Under the pieces are notes generated by a model that searched no databases, was not told the origin of the DNA, and worked only from the letters and a program-made list of their open reading frames with translations. Below are positions 9,220 through 18,199 of a stretch of DNA of 64,000 nucleotides, in pieces. Made by a program: the position numbers and the translations under genes. This DNA is from CAYUYV01 sp964561475. GTDB lineage: Bacteria; Pseudomonadota; Alphaproteobacteria; JAJFIK01. The stretch spans positions 1 through 64,000 of the forward strand of contig CAZLPU010000014.1 of the NCBI GenBank assembly GCA_964561475.1. The letters run 5' to 3'. Every line of letters starts with the position of its first letter. The stretch's first letter is position 1.

Positions 9220-10410
9220 TCAGTGTTCGAGGGCCAGGGCCGCCAGAAGGCTGTTGCGGCTGACAATGCCGAGAAGCGGGCCTTGGGGTCCGCTCAGGCC
9301 CATTTTGGCGACCGGCAGGGGGTGTGGTGTGGCCATCAGGGGCTGGACCACTTCATCCAGGGTGGCATCCGGAGAGATCACCGGCAGCCGGTCCATGATG
9401 CCCGCGGCGGTGCCGGTGGTCGCACTGGCGGCGGCCCGGGCCGCGTCCGCCGTCACCACTCCCCGGGGGCGGCCCCGGGAGTCTACCACATAGACAATAT
9501 CGGATTCCGCCGCCCTGGCCTTGCGCAGAACCGAAAACGGGCGCTCCGTGTCCTGAATGACGACCGGAGCGTCCATCATCACGTTCGAAGCCCTCAAGCC
9601 CCGCAGTCGGTTCGCGTCGCGCATGAAGTCCGCCACATAGCCGGGCCGGGGGCTCAGCAGGAAATCCCGCGGCGTGCCGGTCTGGACGATCTCTCCATCC
9701 TTCAGCATGGCGATGGAATCCCCGAGGGTCAGGGCCTCGTCCAGGTCATGGGTGATGAAAACGATGGTCTTTTTCAGCCGGTCCTGAAGTTGCACGAGCA
9801 GGTCCTGCATGTCCCGGCGGGTGAGGGGGTCAAGGGCGCTGAAGGGCTCATCCATCAGCAGAATGTCCCCATTCACCGCCAGGGCCCGGGCAAGGCCCAC
9901 CCGCTGGCGCATGCCCCCGGAAAGTTCTCCGGGCCGGGAGCGTTCGTAGCCCTCAAGACCCACCAGCTTGATCCATTCCGCCGCCTGGGCATCCCGCTCG
10001 GCGCGCTTCATGCCCTTGATCTGGAGGCCGTAGGACACATTGCTCAGCACCGTGCGGTGGGGGAGGAGGGCGAAATGCTGGAACACCATGGTGATGCGTT
10101 CCCGGCGCACCGCCTTCAACTCCTCCGGGTCGAGGGTGATCAGGTCGGTGCCGTCCAGCAGGACCTCTCCGGCGGTCGGGTCGATCAGCCGGTTGATGAT
10201 CCGCACCAGGGTGGATTTACCCGATCCGGACAGACCCATGATCACCGTGGTCCGGGCCTCCGGAATGGACAGGCTGACATTGTTCAGGGCCAGGGTGTGG
10301 CCCGTTTCCCGAAGAAGAGTGTCCCGGTCGGCACCGTCCCTGAATCGCTCCAGGGCCGAAGCGGGACGGGGACCGTAGATTTTCGTGATGTTTTTGAGGT
10401 CCAGGCTCAT
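9220..10410 (-). CDS. proV: Glycine betaine/proline-type ABC importer ATPase with CBS domains
   Basis: 396-aa ATPase of the ProV/OpuAA family, energising import of quaternary amines such as glycine betaine or choline. Visible motifs are Walker A GLSGSGKST (residues 59-67), signature LSGGMRQRVGLARAL, Walker B ILLMDEPFSALD and the switch His in FITHDLDEA. A C-terminal extension of about 110 aa matches the tandem CBS domains that sense ionic strength in this family. ATG at 10408-10410 overlaps the stop of the permease gene by 4 bp, so the permease is upstream in the same operon. The frame stays open beyond the start only as a shadow of the permease gene. The exact substrate is not determined. 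Confidence 0.92.
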   Translation of the reverse strand: MSLDLKNITKIYGPRPASALERFRDGADRDTLLRETGHTLALNNVSLSIPEARTTVIMGLSGSGKSTLVRIINRLIDPTAGEVLLDGTDLITLDPEELKAVRRERITMVFQHFALLPHRTVLSNVSYGLQIKGMKRAERDAQAAEWIKLVGLEGYERSRPGELSGGMRQRVGLARALAVNGDILLMDEPFSALDPLTRRDMQDLLVQLQDRLKKTIVFITHDLDEALTLGDSIAMLKDGEIVQTGTPRDFLLSPRPGYVADFMRDANRLRGLRASNVMMDAPVVIQDTERPFSVLRKARAAESDIVYVVDSRGRPRGVVTADAARAAASATTGTAAGIMDRLPVISPDATLDEVVQPLMATPHPLPVAKMGLSGPQGPLLGIVSRNSLLAALALEH

Positions 10411-11336
10411 GCGCTTGTGGCCCCCGCAGCTTCCTTGGCCGGGGCCGGGTGATCGTTCAACTCCGCGGCCTGGGACCGGCCCGAGCGGGCCGGGTCGACC
10501 CGGCGGCCATAGGCCTGGGTCAGACGGTCGAGCACAATGGCCAGGGCCACAATCGCAATGCCGACGGCCACGCCCCGCCCCACATTCTGGGACTGGAGCC
10601 CGCGCAGAACCTCTTCTCCAAGGCCCCGTGCGCCGATCATGGAGCCCAGCACGACCATGGACAGGGCCATCATGGTGGTCTGGTTGATCCCCGCCATGAT
10701 GCTGGGCAGGGCGAGGGGCAACTCCACCTGCCACAGCTTCTGCCAGCGGCTGGCGCCGAAGGCATCCGCGGCCTCGGCAACCGACCCATCCACCTGGCGC
10801 AGCCCCAGATCCGTCAGGCGGATCACGGGAGGGGTGGCATAGATCAGAGTGGCGATAATGGCGGGCACCTTGCCCAGCCCCAGAAGCATCACCGCCGGGA
10901 TCAGATAGACGAAGGGGGGAACGGTCTGCATGGCATCGAGCACGGGGGCCATGATCTGACGGGCGATGGGGCTGCGGGACAGGCCGATCCCGATGGGCAC
11001 GCCGATGATCACCGACAGGCTTGTTGCCACCACCATCAGGGCCATGGTCTGCATGGCCAGTTCCCAAAAGCCCAGGGCTCCGATCAGGAACATACTGGCG
11101 GCGAGCCCGGCGGTGAGCCGGATGCTGCGGGATGCGTGAAAGCCCAGCCCGGCAATGACCAGGATCACGAACCACCAGGGTGCGGCAACCAGGGTCTGCT
11201 CGATCGGCAGTAACACCCACTGCAGCAGCCAAGTGGTCGCGGCGTCGAAGATCCAGCCCCCATTGTCCACGAGCCATTCAACGAAGGTGGTAATGGCCTC
11301 TTCCAGACCCTTGATCTGCAACCAATCAGGGAACAT
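10407..11336 (-). CDS. proW: Glycine betaine/proline-type ABC importer permease
   Basis: 309-aa integral membrane subunit with about six or seven transmembrane segments and the permease EAA-type loop (EAADAFGASRWQKLWQVELP). The family coupling region GLGEEVLRGLQ is near the C-terminus. ATG at 11336 is preceded by AAGGAAAGGG. It is first in a two-gene operon with the ATPase. There is no periplasmic binding protein (ProX) gene on either side, so the binding protein must be encoded elsewhere or the system borrows one. Confidence 0.92.
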   Translation of the reverse strand: MFPDWLQIKGLEEAITTFVEWLVDNGGWIFDAATTWLLQWVLLPIEQTLVAAPWWFVILVIAGLGFHASRSIRLTAGLAASMFLIGALGFWELAMQTMALMVVATSLSVIIGVPIGIGLSRSPIARQIMAPVLDAMQTVPPFVYLIPAVMLLGLGKVPAIIATLIYATPPVIRLTDLGLRQVDGSVAEAADAFGASRWQKLWQVELPLALPSIMAGINQTTMMALSMVVLGSMIGARGLGEEVLRGLQSQNVGRGVAVGIAIVALAIVLDRLTQAYGRRVDPARSGRSQAAELNDHPAPAKEAAGATSA

Positions 11337-11459
11337 TCCTGCCCTTTCCTTGTATTTGATGGCCTATTCAAGCATGTCGGCCGGAAAGGGCAAAGGGCGG
11401 GGCCTGGGTCAGAACCGTGGTCCAGCGGCTTTTTGTAGAGTGGAGAGACAATTGGTCCA

Positions 11460-11495
11460 GAAAAACGCGAGGGAAAAGCAGCCCTTCCCTCGCGC
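11460..11495 (-). terminator. Rho-independent terminator of the SDR gene
   Basis: Read on the minus strand, CGCGAGGGAA and TTCCCTCGCG form a perfect 10-bp stem with a 9-nt loop, followed directly by TTTTT (11461-11465). It lies about 55 bp past the stop of the SDR gene at 11551 and separates it from the downstream ABC operon. Confidence 0.88.
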
Positions 11496-11550
11496 GGTAT
11501 TCAAAGGGGACTGAAACCGTCAAGCCCAACTCAGCTCACGACTGTCGGGC

Positions 11551-12453
11551 TCAGGACTGCCCGGCCTGAAGGAACTTCATGGTCTGTTCCCCACCCTGGA
11601 AATAGGCGGCTGCCCCATTATCGTCGGTGATTGTGTCCCAGGCGGCGAGCACCGCTTCGGCTGTCAGTTCGGGGCCCCGGCCGATGAAGGCACCCGGCGT
11701 CTCCACCATTTTGGCCTGGGCGAACACTCCGGCACCGGCGGTCAGCACCACACCCGTGGGCGCGTCTTCCGAGCACAGGACCATGACACCGGGGGTGACG
11801 AATTCCGGCTTCAGCAGATCGAGCACTTCCTTGGGCATGAGGTCTTCGGTCATGCGGGTTGCGGCCACTGGCGAGACGGCATTGACCCGGATGTTGTCCT
11901 TCTGGCCCTCGATCTTGAGGGTGTTCATGAAGCCCACCTGGGCGAGCTTGGCCGCCCCGTAGTTGGTCTGCCCGAAATTGCCGTAAAGGCCCGTGGAGGA
12001 GGTGGTCATCACCACCCGGCCGTATTGCTGCTCTTTCAGGGTGGCCCAGAAGGCCTTGGTGACCATGACCGCACCCATCAGGTGCACATCCACCACGAAC
12101 TGGAAGTCTTCGATGGTGACCTTGGAGAAGGACCTGTCCCGCAGCACCCCGGCATTGTTGATGATGATGTCGGCCCGGCCGAAGGCGTCGAGGGTATCCT
12201 TGACAAGTCGGTCCACCCCGGCGGCATCGGCCACGCTGGAGCCGTTGGCGACCGCCTCGCCGCCGATGGCCTTGATCTCTTCCACCACCGCTTCCGCCGC
12301 CGCGGAATTGCCGCCGGTGCCGTCCACGGTGCCGCCCAGATCATTGACCACGACTTTCGCGCCGCGCCGCGCCAGTTCCAGGGCGTGACAGCGGCCCAGA
12401 CCGCCTCCGGCACCGGTGACCACGGCCACCCGTCCATCAAAACGTATCGACAT
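11551..12453 (-). CDS. Short-chain dehydrogenase (3-hydroxyacyl-CoA dehydrogenase-like)
   Basis: 300-aa NAD(P)-dependent oxidoreductase of the classical SDR fold. The nucleotide-binding motif TGAGGGLG is near residue 14, followed by VNDLGG, the structural NNAG motif and the catalytic Tyr and Lys of YGAAK. The NDLGGTVDGTGG stretch after the second strand is typical of SDRs related to the dehydrogenase part of peroxisomal multifunctional enzyme 2, which acts on (3R)-hydroxyacyl-CoA; that substrate is family-based inference. It is a single-gene unit with its own terminator at 11460-11495. The acyl-CoA synthetase at 16409 and the acyl-CoA dehydrogenase at 34480 fit a fatty-acid context. Confidence 0.9.
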   Translation of the reverse strand: MSIRFDGRVAVVTGAGGGLGRCHALELARRGAKVVVNDLGGTVDGTGGNSAAAEAVVEEIKAIGGEAVANGSSVADAAGVDRLVKDTLDAFGRADIIINNAGVLRDRSFSKVTIEDFQFVVDVHLMGAVMVTKAFWATLKEQQYGRVVMTTSSTGLYGNFGQTNYGAAKLAQVGFMNTLKIEGQKDNIRVNAVSPVAATRMTEDLMPKEVLDLLKPEFVTPGVMVLCSEDAPTGVVLTAGAGVFAQAKMVETPGAFIGRGPELTAEAVLAAWDTITDDNGAAAYFQGGEQTMKFLQAGQS

Positions 12454-12762
12454 GCCTTCTCTCCTCAGATGCGGTTGTTGGACCGTTCACTGTTGAATGG
12501 ACGACGCCCAAGGGGCGGTCAAGCGTGGCGGCCAAGCCCGGTCGTCTGATACCCTGGCGCTTGGCTCGCCCTCGGGGATCCCGCCGGAGACTGACCCCAT
12601 AAGGTTGCGCTTTCGGCAAGTCAGCCATGCGCAATTCGCAATTCTCTGCATCCCGGGACTATTTACCTCTCAATCGAGGTCTATTGCCGCAGATTAACCT
12701 CTTCCCTGTTCCCGCGTCCGGCGGCTTGCCCGGGCTTTCGCTTTTTGACGAGGACCAACCCC
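12454..12762. other. Intergenic region, no gene seen
   Basis: About 310 bp upstream of the minus-strand SDR gene and of the small plus-strand ORF at 12763. It presumably contains divergent promoters. No clear repeat or RNA gene is visible. Confidence 0.4.
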
Positions 12763-12864
12763 ATGCGCGTCGCTCTCCGCATCGCCGAAACCATGATCAT
12801 TGCCGCCCTGATTGCAGGCTTCATCTGGGTCGCTTACGACCAGCTTGCTTCCGGCCTGCTGTAA
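12763..12864 (+). CDS. Possible 33-aa single-pass membrane peptide
   Basis: A short frame starts at ATG 12763 behind GAGGA with an 8-nt spacer and ends at TAA 12864. It encodes a short basic start (MRVALR), a hydrophobic helix of about 17 residues (MIIAALIAGFIWVAY) and a short tail, as expected for a small inner-membrane peptide. Its third codon positions are mostly G or C, like neighbouring genes. No family is recognised. Confidence 0.45.
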   Translation: MRVALRIAETMIIAALIAGFIWVAYDQLASGLL

Positions 12865-13255
12865 GCGGCTCCACGCCCGCTGACCATACCCTTGCGGCCC
12901 GGCATTACAGCAGGGCCGTAAACTCTCCCTCTCCAGATTTCTTCCGCCCCAGATTTTTCCCCTGCCGGGTTTGTCCAAGACCGGTCTTCCACGGGCAGGT
13001 CAGTACAAAGCCCCCAGCCGGGACCCGGGCAACGCCCACGGTCCGCATCGGTCCCCCATCCAATTTCTTTATGACCTTCGGGACTTAGCGTTCCTTTCGC
13101 GCCAAACCCTTCAGGTGGAGGCAAGTCCTTTCGGGCTGTGCAATGGCGCTTGAAATCCGTCTACACTCCCCCGCGCATCAGGCTTCCGGGACCTCCCACC
13201 CTGTCCGAACAAGGGCATATCCGGAAGGATGGCCGGGCAAATTGGAGAGACGGGT
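12865..13255. other. Intergenic region, no gene seen
   Basis: About 390 bp before the nucleoside transporter gene. Frames here have low-complexity translations and no good start signals. No strong stem-loop is apparent. Confidence 0.4.
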
Positions 13256-14533
13256 ATGGAGAACTGGCTGCTGAACATTCAAAGCGCCTTCGGGATCGCG
13301 GTGCTGATCGGCATCGCCTGGCTGATGAGCGAGAACCGCGCCGGCGTTCAATGGCGCCGGGTGGGCATCGGCCTCGCCCTCCAGGTGGGTCTCGCTCTGA
13401 TCCTGCTTCACGCCCCCATTGTGCGGGATGCCCTCTTGTCCCTGACCTCGGTGGTCCATGCTCTCAAAGCCGCCACCGATGAGGGCGCGGGGTTCGTCTT
13501 CGGATTTCTCGGCCAGGGTCCGCTGCCCTTTGAGGTCACCAATCCCAATGCCAATATGGTGTTGATCGCGTTCCAGATCCTGCCCCTGGTGGTGGTCGTG
13601 TCAGCCCTGGCGGCCCTCCTGTGGCATTGGGGCATTTTGAAAGGGATCACCCGGGGCCTCGCCTATGGTCTGGAGCGCACCATGGGGATCGGTGGCGTGT
13701 CCGGTCTGGGGGCGGCGGCGAACCTGTTCATGGGCATGGTGGAGGCGCCCCTGTTCGTGCGCGCCTATCTGGCAAGCATGACCCGGGGGGAACTGTTCAT
13801 GCTCATGTCCGTGGGGCTTGCCACGGTTTCGGGCACTGTTCTGGCGCTTTATGCCAACGTTCTGGACCCCGCCGACGGCCCGTCTCTGGTACCCGGTGCC
13901 ATCCGCCACATCGTCACCGCATCCCTGATTTCACTTCCGGCGGTGATCATGATCGTTCAGGTCATGATCCCTGAGACCACGGTCACCGACGCGGACCAGG
14001 AAAGCGAAGACCTGACCTACCATGGCAGCATGGATGCCATTGTTCGGGGCACCCAGGAAGGGCTTCAATTGCTGCTGACCATCTCGGCCATGCTGCTCGT
14101 GATCGTTGCTTTCGTGGCCCTGGCGGACCAGATCCTGGGCCTTTTGCCAAATGTCAACGGGGATGCCCTGACGGTGAAGCGGGTGTTCGGCTGGGTGTTC
14201 GCACCGGTGGTCTGGCTGTTCGGCGTGCCCTGGAGTGAGGCGACCCAGGCCGGCGCACTGATGGGCACTAAGACTATTCTCAATGAGTTTTTTGCTTATA
14301 TCGAGATGGCGAGCCTGCCCGCCGATGCCTTGAGCGAGCGCACCCGATTGATCATGCTTTACGCCATGTGCGGGTTCGCCAATCTGGGAAGCGTCGGCAT
14401 GCTCATCTCCACGTTGAGCACCCTGGCGCCGGAGCGACGGGCCGAGGTGGTTGAGTTGGGCATGCGCTCCCTTATCGCGGGCACCCTGGCCACGGGCATG
14501 ACCGGCGCAGTGATCGGGTTGATGCCGTTCTAG
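13256..14533 (+). CDS. Concentrative nucleoside transporter (NupC/CNT family)
   Basis: 425-aa inner-membrane cation-coupled nucleoside symporter. The length is normal for bacterial CNTs. Characteristic motifs are visible: GMVEAPLFVRAYLASMTRGELFML in the core, MGTKTILNEFFAYIEM and the late YAMCGFANLGSVGM, which form the nucleoside-binding and gating regions. ATG at 13256 is chosen because GGAGAGA ends 6 nt upstream; an upstream ATG at 13229 has GGAAGG directly abutting it and is less likely. It supports salvage of extracellular nucleosides, which is of interest given the nucleoside-hydrolase-like module at 43411, though no functional link is shown. Confidence 0.93.
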   Translation: MENWLLNIQSAFGIAVLIGIAWLMSENRAGVQWRRVGIGLALQVGLALILLHAPIVRDALLSLTSVVHALKAATDEGAGFVFGFLGQGPLPFEVTNPNANMVLIAFQILPLVVVVSALAALLWHWGILKGITRGLAYGLERTMGIGGVSGLGAAANLFMGMVEAPLFVRAYLASMTRGELFMLMSVGLATVSGTVLALYANVLDPADGPSLVPGAIRHIVTASLISLPAVIMIVQVMIPETTVTDADQESEDLTYHGSMDAIVRGTQEGLQLLLTISAMLLVIVAFVALADQILGLLPNVNGDALTVKRVFGWVFAPVVWLFGVPWSEATQAGALMGTKTILNEFFAYIEMASLPADALSERTRLIMLYAMCGFANLGSVGMLISTLSTLAPERRAEVVELGMRSLIAGTLATGMTGAVIGLMPF

Positions 14534-14691
14534 GCCAAGCTGAATGGTCCCCGTTGCGCGGTTCGCAAGGCGGGTGTCCCCGGACGCGGCCCATCGGGTC
14601 TTGACCGGTTTGGGCCGTGCATGGGTTCGGCCCCTGAACGGGAGGAAGACATGGATCGGAAAGAAGCCCAGGGACAAGGGGCACCGGCACC

Positions 14692-15033
14692 ATGCTAGTG
14701 GACTTGGTAATGCAGGGTGGTGCGCTGGTGGAGGTGTGGCCGGGCTCTGCCTCCTGGCTGATGCAAGAACCCGGCGAAACCATCGTGCCCTCACCGCTGG
14801 AGCGCCCCTTCTGGATCATTTTCGACTGGGTGGTTTATGGCATCGCCGCCATTGCCCTCTCCGGCGCAGCCTGGTTGAGCGGGCGGCCCCGCAACGGTCG
14901 GGACAGGGACGCTCCGGAGAGAGAGCCATCGGGAAGGGATGACCGGGCCGGTTCCCATGGCCTGGACCGGGGCGAACCGGACACGGATTCGGCCAATGAC
15001 GGCCCTCCGGGCGGTGACCAGAACACGCCCTGA
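14692..15033 (+). CDS. Small membrane-anchored protein of unknown function
   Basis: A 113-aa frame with a hydrophobic segment around residues 42-63 (PFWIIFDWVVYGIAAIALSG) followed by a highly polar, Asp/Gly/Arg-rich tail. Third positions are GC-rich, which supports coding. AAGGGG lies about 10 nt before ATG 14692; a start at ATG 14710 is also possible. It sits between the transporter and the epimerase-like gene on the same strand. No family is recognised. Confidence 0.5.
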   Translation: MLVDLVMQGGALVEVWPGSASWLMQEPGETIVPSPLERPFWIIFDWVVYGIAAIALSGAAWLSGRPRNGRDRDAPEREPSGRDDRAGSHGLDRGEPDTDSANDGPPGGDQNTP

Positions 15034-15180
15034 CCGGGCGCGGTTTGCCGCACGGCCTTTCCAGGCTGGCGCGACGGTCAAAATACGGACAATCTTTAAG
15101 CGAATGGAGTCACGGGCTGGGAGGCAAAAGGCCGGATGTGCCGCATTGGATGAGGTCACTTTGAACAGGGAAGGCGGACC

Positions 15181-16221
15181 ATGGCACGCGTACTGGTGAT
15201 CGGCGCTACGGGCTTTATCGGCACACCCCTCGTGCGCCATCTGATGGAACAGGACCATCAAGTCTACGCCATGCACCGGGGCAGCGTGGAGGAACCCGAG
15301 GGCACGGAGGGGATCCTGTGCGACCGGGGGGATGTGACCCGGCTCGGCAATCTGGCCCGCATCGAACGGTTCGATGTGGTGATTGATCTTCTGGCCATGA
15401 CCGTGCGGGAGACCCTGCCCGTGCTCTATGCCCTGAGCGGCCGGGCCACCCGCTATGTGCTGCTCAGTTCAGCCGATGTGTACCGCAACTACGAAGGCCT
15501 GCACCGCAAGGCCTCTCCCGAGCCCCTGGACATGCTCCCGGAAGACGCGCCGGTACGCACAACCCGGCACCCGTATCAGGACAAGGAAGGCCTTTCCATT
15601 GCCTCCCGGTTCCCGGCGGAATACGACAAGATCCCCATTGAGGGTGCCGTCCGTGCCCAGACCGGTTTCGAATGGTCGATTGTCCGCCTGCCCATGGTGT
15701 TCGGCCCCGGAGACCGTCAGCGCCGGTTCGCAAGGCCCATCTGGCGCATGGCCCAGAACCGGCCGGTGGTGCTTTACGAGACCGGCTGGGGCAACTGGGA
15801 AGCCAGTTTCGGGTACGTGGAGAATGTCGCCGAAGCCATCAGCCTGATTGCCATGAACGACCATGCCCACGGCAAGACCGTCAATCTTGGCTATGACGCG
15901 CCCTTGAGCATGGCCGGGGTCGCCCGGAATCTCGCCAAGGTCATGGATTACGATGGCGAGGTGCTGGTGACCAGCGAACCGGGCCTGCCGGACCACGTCA
16001 CGGCCTATGCGGAGAACCACGACCTGCGCTATTCCCTCCGCATGGATATGAGCCGTCTACGGAATGATTTCGGTTATGTGGACACCGTGCCCCTCGAAGC
16101 GGCCCTGCGCGCAACGGTTGCCGATGAAATGACCCGTGACTGTCCCGACGCGATCGAGGAAGAGGCCGATATCGAGGAGGCCTGGTGGCAGAGCCGGTCG
16201 AGCCCGGGTGTCGGGGCCTGA
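15181..16221 (+). CDS. NAD(P)-dependent epimerase/dehydratase-family reductase
   Basis: 346-aa extended-SDR protein. The Rossmann motif GATGFIG is at residues 8-14. The segment LSSADVY carries the active-site Ser position. Instead of the canonical YxxxK the later motif reads YDKIPIEGAV, with Lys two residues after Tyr, as in a subset of epimerase-like proteins; LPMVFGPGDRQ follows. AGGGAAGG lies just before ATG 15181. The substrate is not predictable; nucleotide sugars or small carbonyl compounds are possible. It precedes the acyl-CoA synthetase by 187 bp on the same strand. Confidence 0.82.
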   Translation: MARVLVIGATGFIGTPLVRHLMEQDHQVYAMHRGSVEEPEGTEGILCDRGDVTRLGNLARIERFDVVIDLLAMTVRETLPVLYALSGRATRYVLLSSADVYRNYEGLHRKASPEPLDMLPEDAPVRTTRHPYQDKEGLSIASRFPAEYDKIPIEGAVRAQTGFEWSIVRLPMVFGPGDRQRRFARPIWRMAQNRPVVLYETGWGNWEASFGYVENVAEAISLIAMNDHAHGKTVNLGYDAPLSMAGVARNLAKVMDYDGEVLVTSEPGLPDHVTAYAENHDLRYSLRMDMSRLRNDFGYVDTVPLEAALRATVADEMTRDCPDAIEEEADIEEAWWQSRSSPGVGA

Positions 16222-16408
16222 AGCCACCCAGAGGACCTTCGCGCAACGCCATTCCCCGCCGTCTCACTCACGCAGCGCTCCCCACGTTGTCTTGCCCTGC
16301 GTCGTCTTGCCGTGGTGGGCACTTCCGGTATGGTTATCCGGTTGAGTTGGTCAGAACAAAACGCCGGCATCCAACCCATAAGCACAGGCCGGCCATTGGG
16401 GGAAACAC

Positions 16409-18073
16409 ATGGTGGATCCTGTCTGGACATATGCATCGATCTGGGAAGCCGTCGCCAGGGCGGTCCCCGACGAGCCGGCTTTCATCCAGGACGACATGGC
16501 GCTCAGCTGGGGCGCCTTCGACGCGGCGGCGGATGGCCTTGCGGCCTGGTATGTCCGCGCCGGTCTCGGCCATCAGTCGAAAGTGGCTGTCTACACGGTC
16601 AACTGCCCGGAATATCTCATCGCCTACCACGCCGCCTTCAAGGCGGGCATCGTGCCGTTCAATGTCAACTACCGCTACGGCGCCGATGAAGTCACCTATC
16701 TGATCGAAAACGGTGATGCGGAAGCGGTGGTCTTCGAGACCGCGTTCAGCGATGTGGTGGCCGAAGTGCGCCGCCGCCGCCCGGAGGTCAAACTGTGGAT
16801 CGCGGTGCCCGACGGCGAAGCGCCGGTACCCTCCTGGGCGATGGATTTCCGGGTGGTCGCCTCGACCCCGGCCCCCCAGCGTCCGTTCATGGCACCCTGG
16901 GGCCGGTCCCCTGAAGACCTGCTGATCTTGTACACCGGCGGAACCACGGGCATGCCCAAGGGCGTGATGTGGCGCCAGGGAGACCTGATCGGCATGGCAG
17001 ATTACGGCGCCAACGAAGCCCTTGGGCTGGGGCCTTTATCGTCCCCGGAAGAGGCGGGCACCCGTGCCGCCTCCTTGCCCTTCCGCCCCCGGTCGATTAT
17101 CGGGCCGCCCTTGATGCACGGTACAGGCCAACTCACGGCCATCGCGGCCCTGGGCATGGGGGGCGCGGTTCTGCTCCTACCCCGGGGCGGCTTCAATCCG
17201 GTCACCCTTTGGGACATGGTGGATACCTACAAGGCCACGGGCGTCACCATTGTCGGCCAGCCTTTCGCCAAGCCCATGCTGGAGGTGCTGGATGCCCATC
17301 CGGGCCACTGGGACCTCAGTTCCGTCCTGACGATCGTCTCCTCCGGGGCCATGTGGAACATGGAGAACAAGCGCGGCCTGCTGCGCCACATGCCCCAGGT
17401 GTCCTTGGTGGATTCCTTCGGCTCCTCCGAGGCGGTGCGTCTGGGGTCCTCCATCATGACGGCAGCTGAAGAGGTCCAGACCGCCCGGTTCACCCTCGGC
17501 CCAAATTGTGTGGTCTTCAACGAGGACTGGGAAGAGGTGAAACCCGGATCCGGGGAGACCGGCCGGGTGGCCCTGGGCGGCTTCATACCCGTCGGGTACT
17601 ACAAGGACGAAGCCAAGACCGCAGCGACCTTCCCGGAAATCCATGGCCGGCGCTGGTCCATGCCCGGTGACTGGGCGCAAATCGACGCCGACGGCACACT
17701 TATCCTGCTGGGGCGGGGCTCCCAATGCATCAATACCGGCGGGGAGAAAGTGTATCCCGAAGAGGTGGAAGAAGCCCTGAAACTTCATCCGGCGGTGCGG
17801 GATGCGGCGGTTGTGGGTCTTCCCGATCCCAGGTTCGGTGAACGGATCGTTGCCCTGGTGGAAGTGTTTGAGGATATGGACAATCCGGACGATATGGAAC
17901 TGCGGGACCATGTCCGGGACCGGCTCGCCCCCTACAAGGCCCCCCGCCAGATCCTGTATGTGGAAAGCGTCACACGGGCGCCCAACGGCAAGCTCGACTA
18001 TAAGGGCGTGAAGGCACGGGCCCTGGAAGCCTTTGGCGATGACGCCGATGGGGGGCAGGATAAACCGACCTGA
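16409..18073 (+). CDS. Acyl-CoA synthetase (AMP-forming, FadD/FACL family)
   Basis: 554-aa enzyme that activates a carboxylic acid to its acyl-CoA through an acyl-adenylate. The AMP-binding P-loop motif LYTGGTTGMPKGVMW is near residue 175. The DSFGSSEA segment, GDWAQIDADGTLILLGRGSQ hinge region and the C-terminal catalytic Lys in NGKLDYKGVKA are all present. The length is normal for medium/long-chain or steroid-type ligases. ATG at 16409 gives the expected N-terminus. A strong terminator follows at 18118-18150. The acid substrate is unknown. Confidence 0.92.
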   Translation: MVDPVWTYASIWEAVARAVPDEPAFIQDDMALSWGAFDAAADGLAAWYVRAGLGHQSKVAVYTVNCPEYLIAYHAAFKAGIVPFNVNYRYGADEVTYLIENGDAEAVVFETAFSDVVAEVRRRRPEVKLWIAVPDGEAPVPSWAMDFRVVASTPAPQRPFMAPWGRSPEDLLILYTGGTTGMPKGVMWRQGDLIGMADYGANEALGLGPLSSPEEAGTRAASLPFRPRSIIGPPLMHGTGQLTAIAALGMGGAVLLLPRGGFNPVTLWDMVDTYKATGVTIVGQPFAKPMLEVLDAHPGHWDLSSVLTIVSSGAMWNMENKRGLLRHMPQVSLVDSFGSSEAVRLGSSIMTAAEEVQTARFTLGPNCVVFNEDWEEVKPGSGETGRVALGGFIPVGYYKDEAKTAATFPEIHGRRWSMPGDWAQIDADGTLILLGRGSQCINTGGEKVYPEEVEEALKLHPAVRDAAVVGLPDPRFGERIVALVEVFEDMDNPDDMELRDHVRDRLAPYKAPRQILYVESVTRAPNGKLDYKGVKARALEAFGDDADGGQDKPT

Positions 18074-18117
18074 CCGGTCTCTCCGTCTACGGTCCATGAC
18101 ACCTGCGCCCCAAGAAG

Positions 18118-18150
18118 AAAGCCACCCGGATCCCAGTCCGGGTGGCTTTT
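18118..18150. terminator. Strong, probably bidirectional intrinsic terminator
   Basis: AAAGCCACCCGGA (18118-18130) and TCCGGGTGGCTTT (18137-18149) form a 13-bp perfect stem with a 6-nt loop, ending in TTTT. It lies 45 bp after the acyl-CoA synthetase stop and 50 bp past the end of the convergent SYLF gene. On the minus strand the stem ends in TTTCTT, so it can serve both genes. Confidence 0.9.
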
Positions 18151-18199
18151 CCATTCAAGGTGGCCGGGCCGACTGTATAGACCCGATTATCCGCGGATT

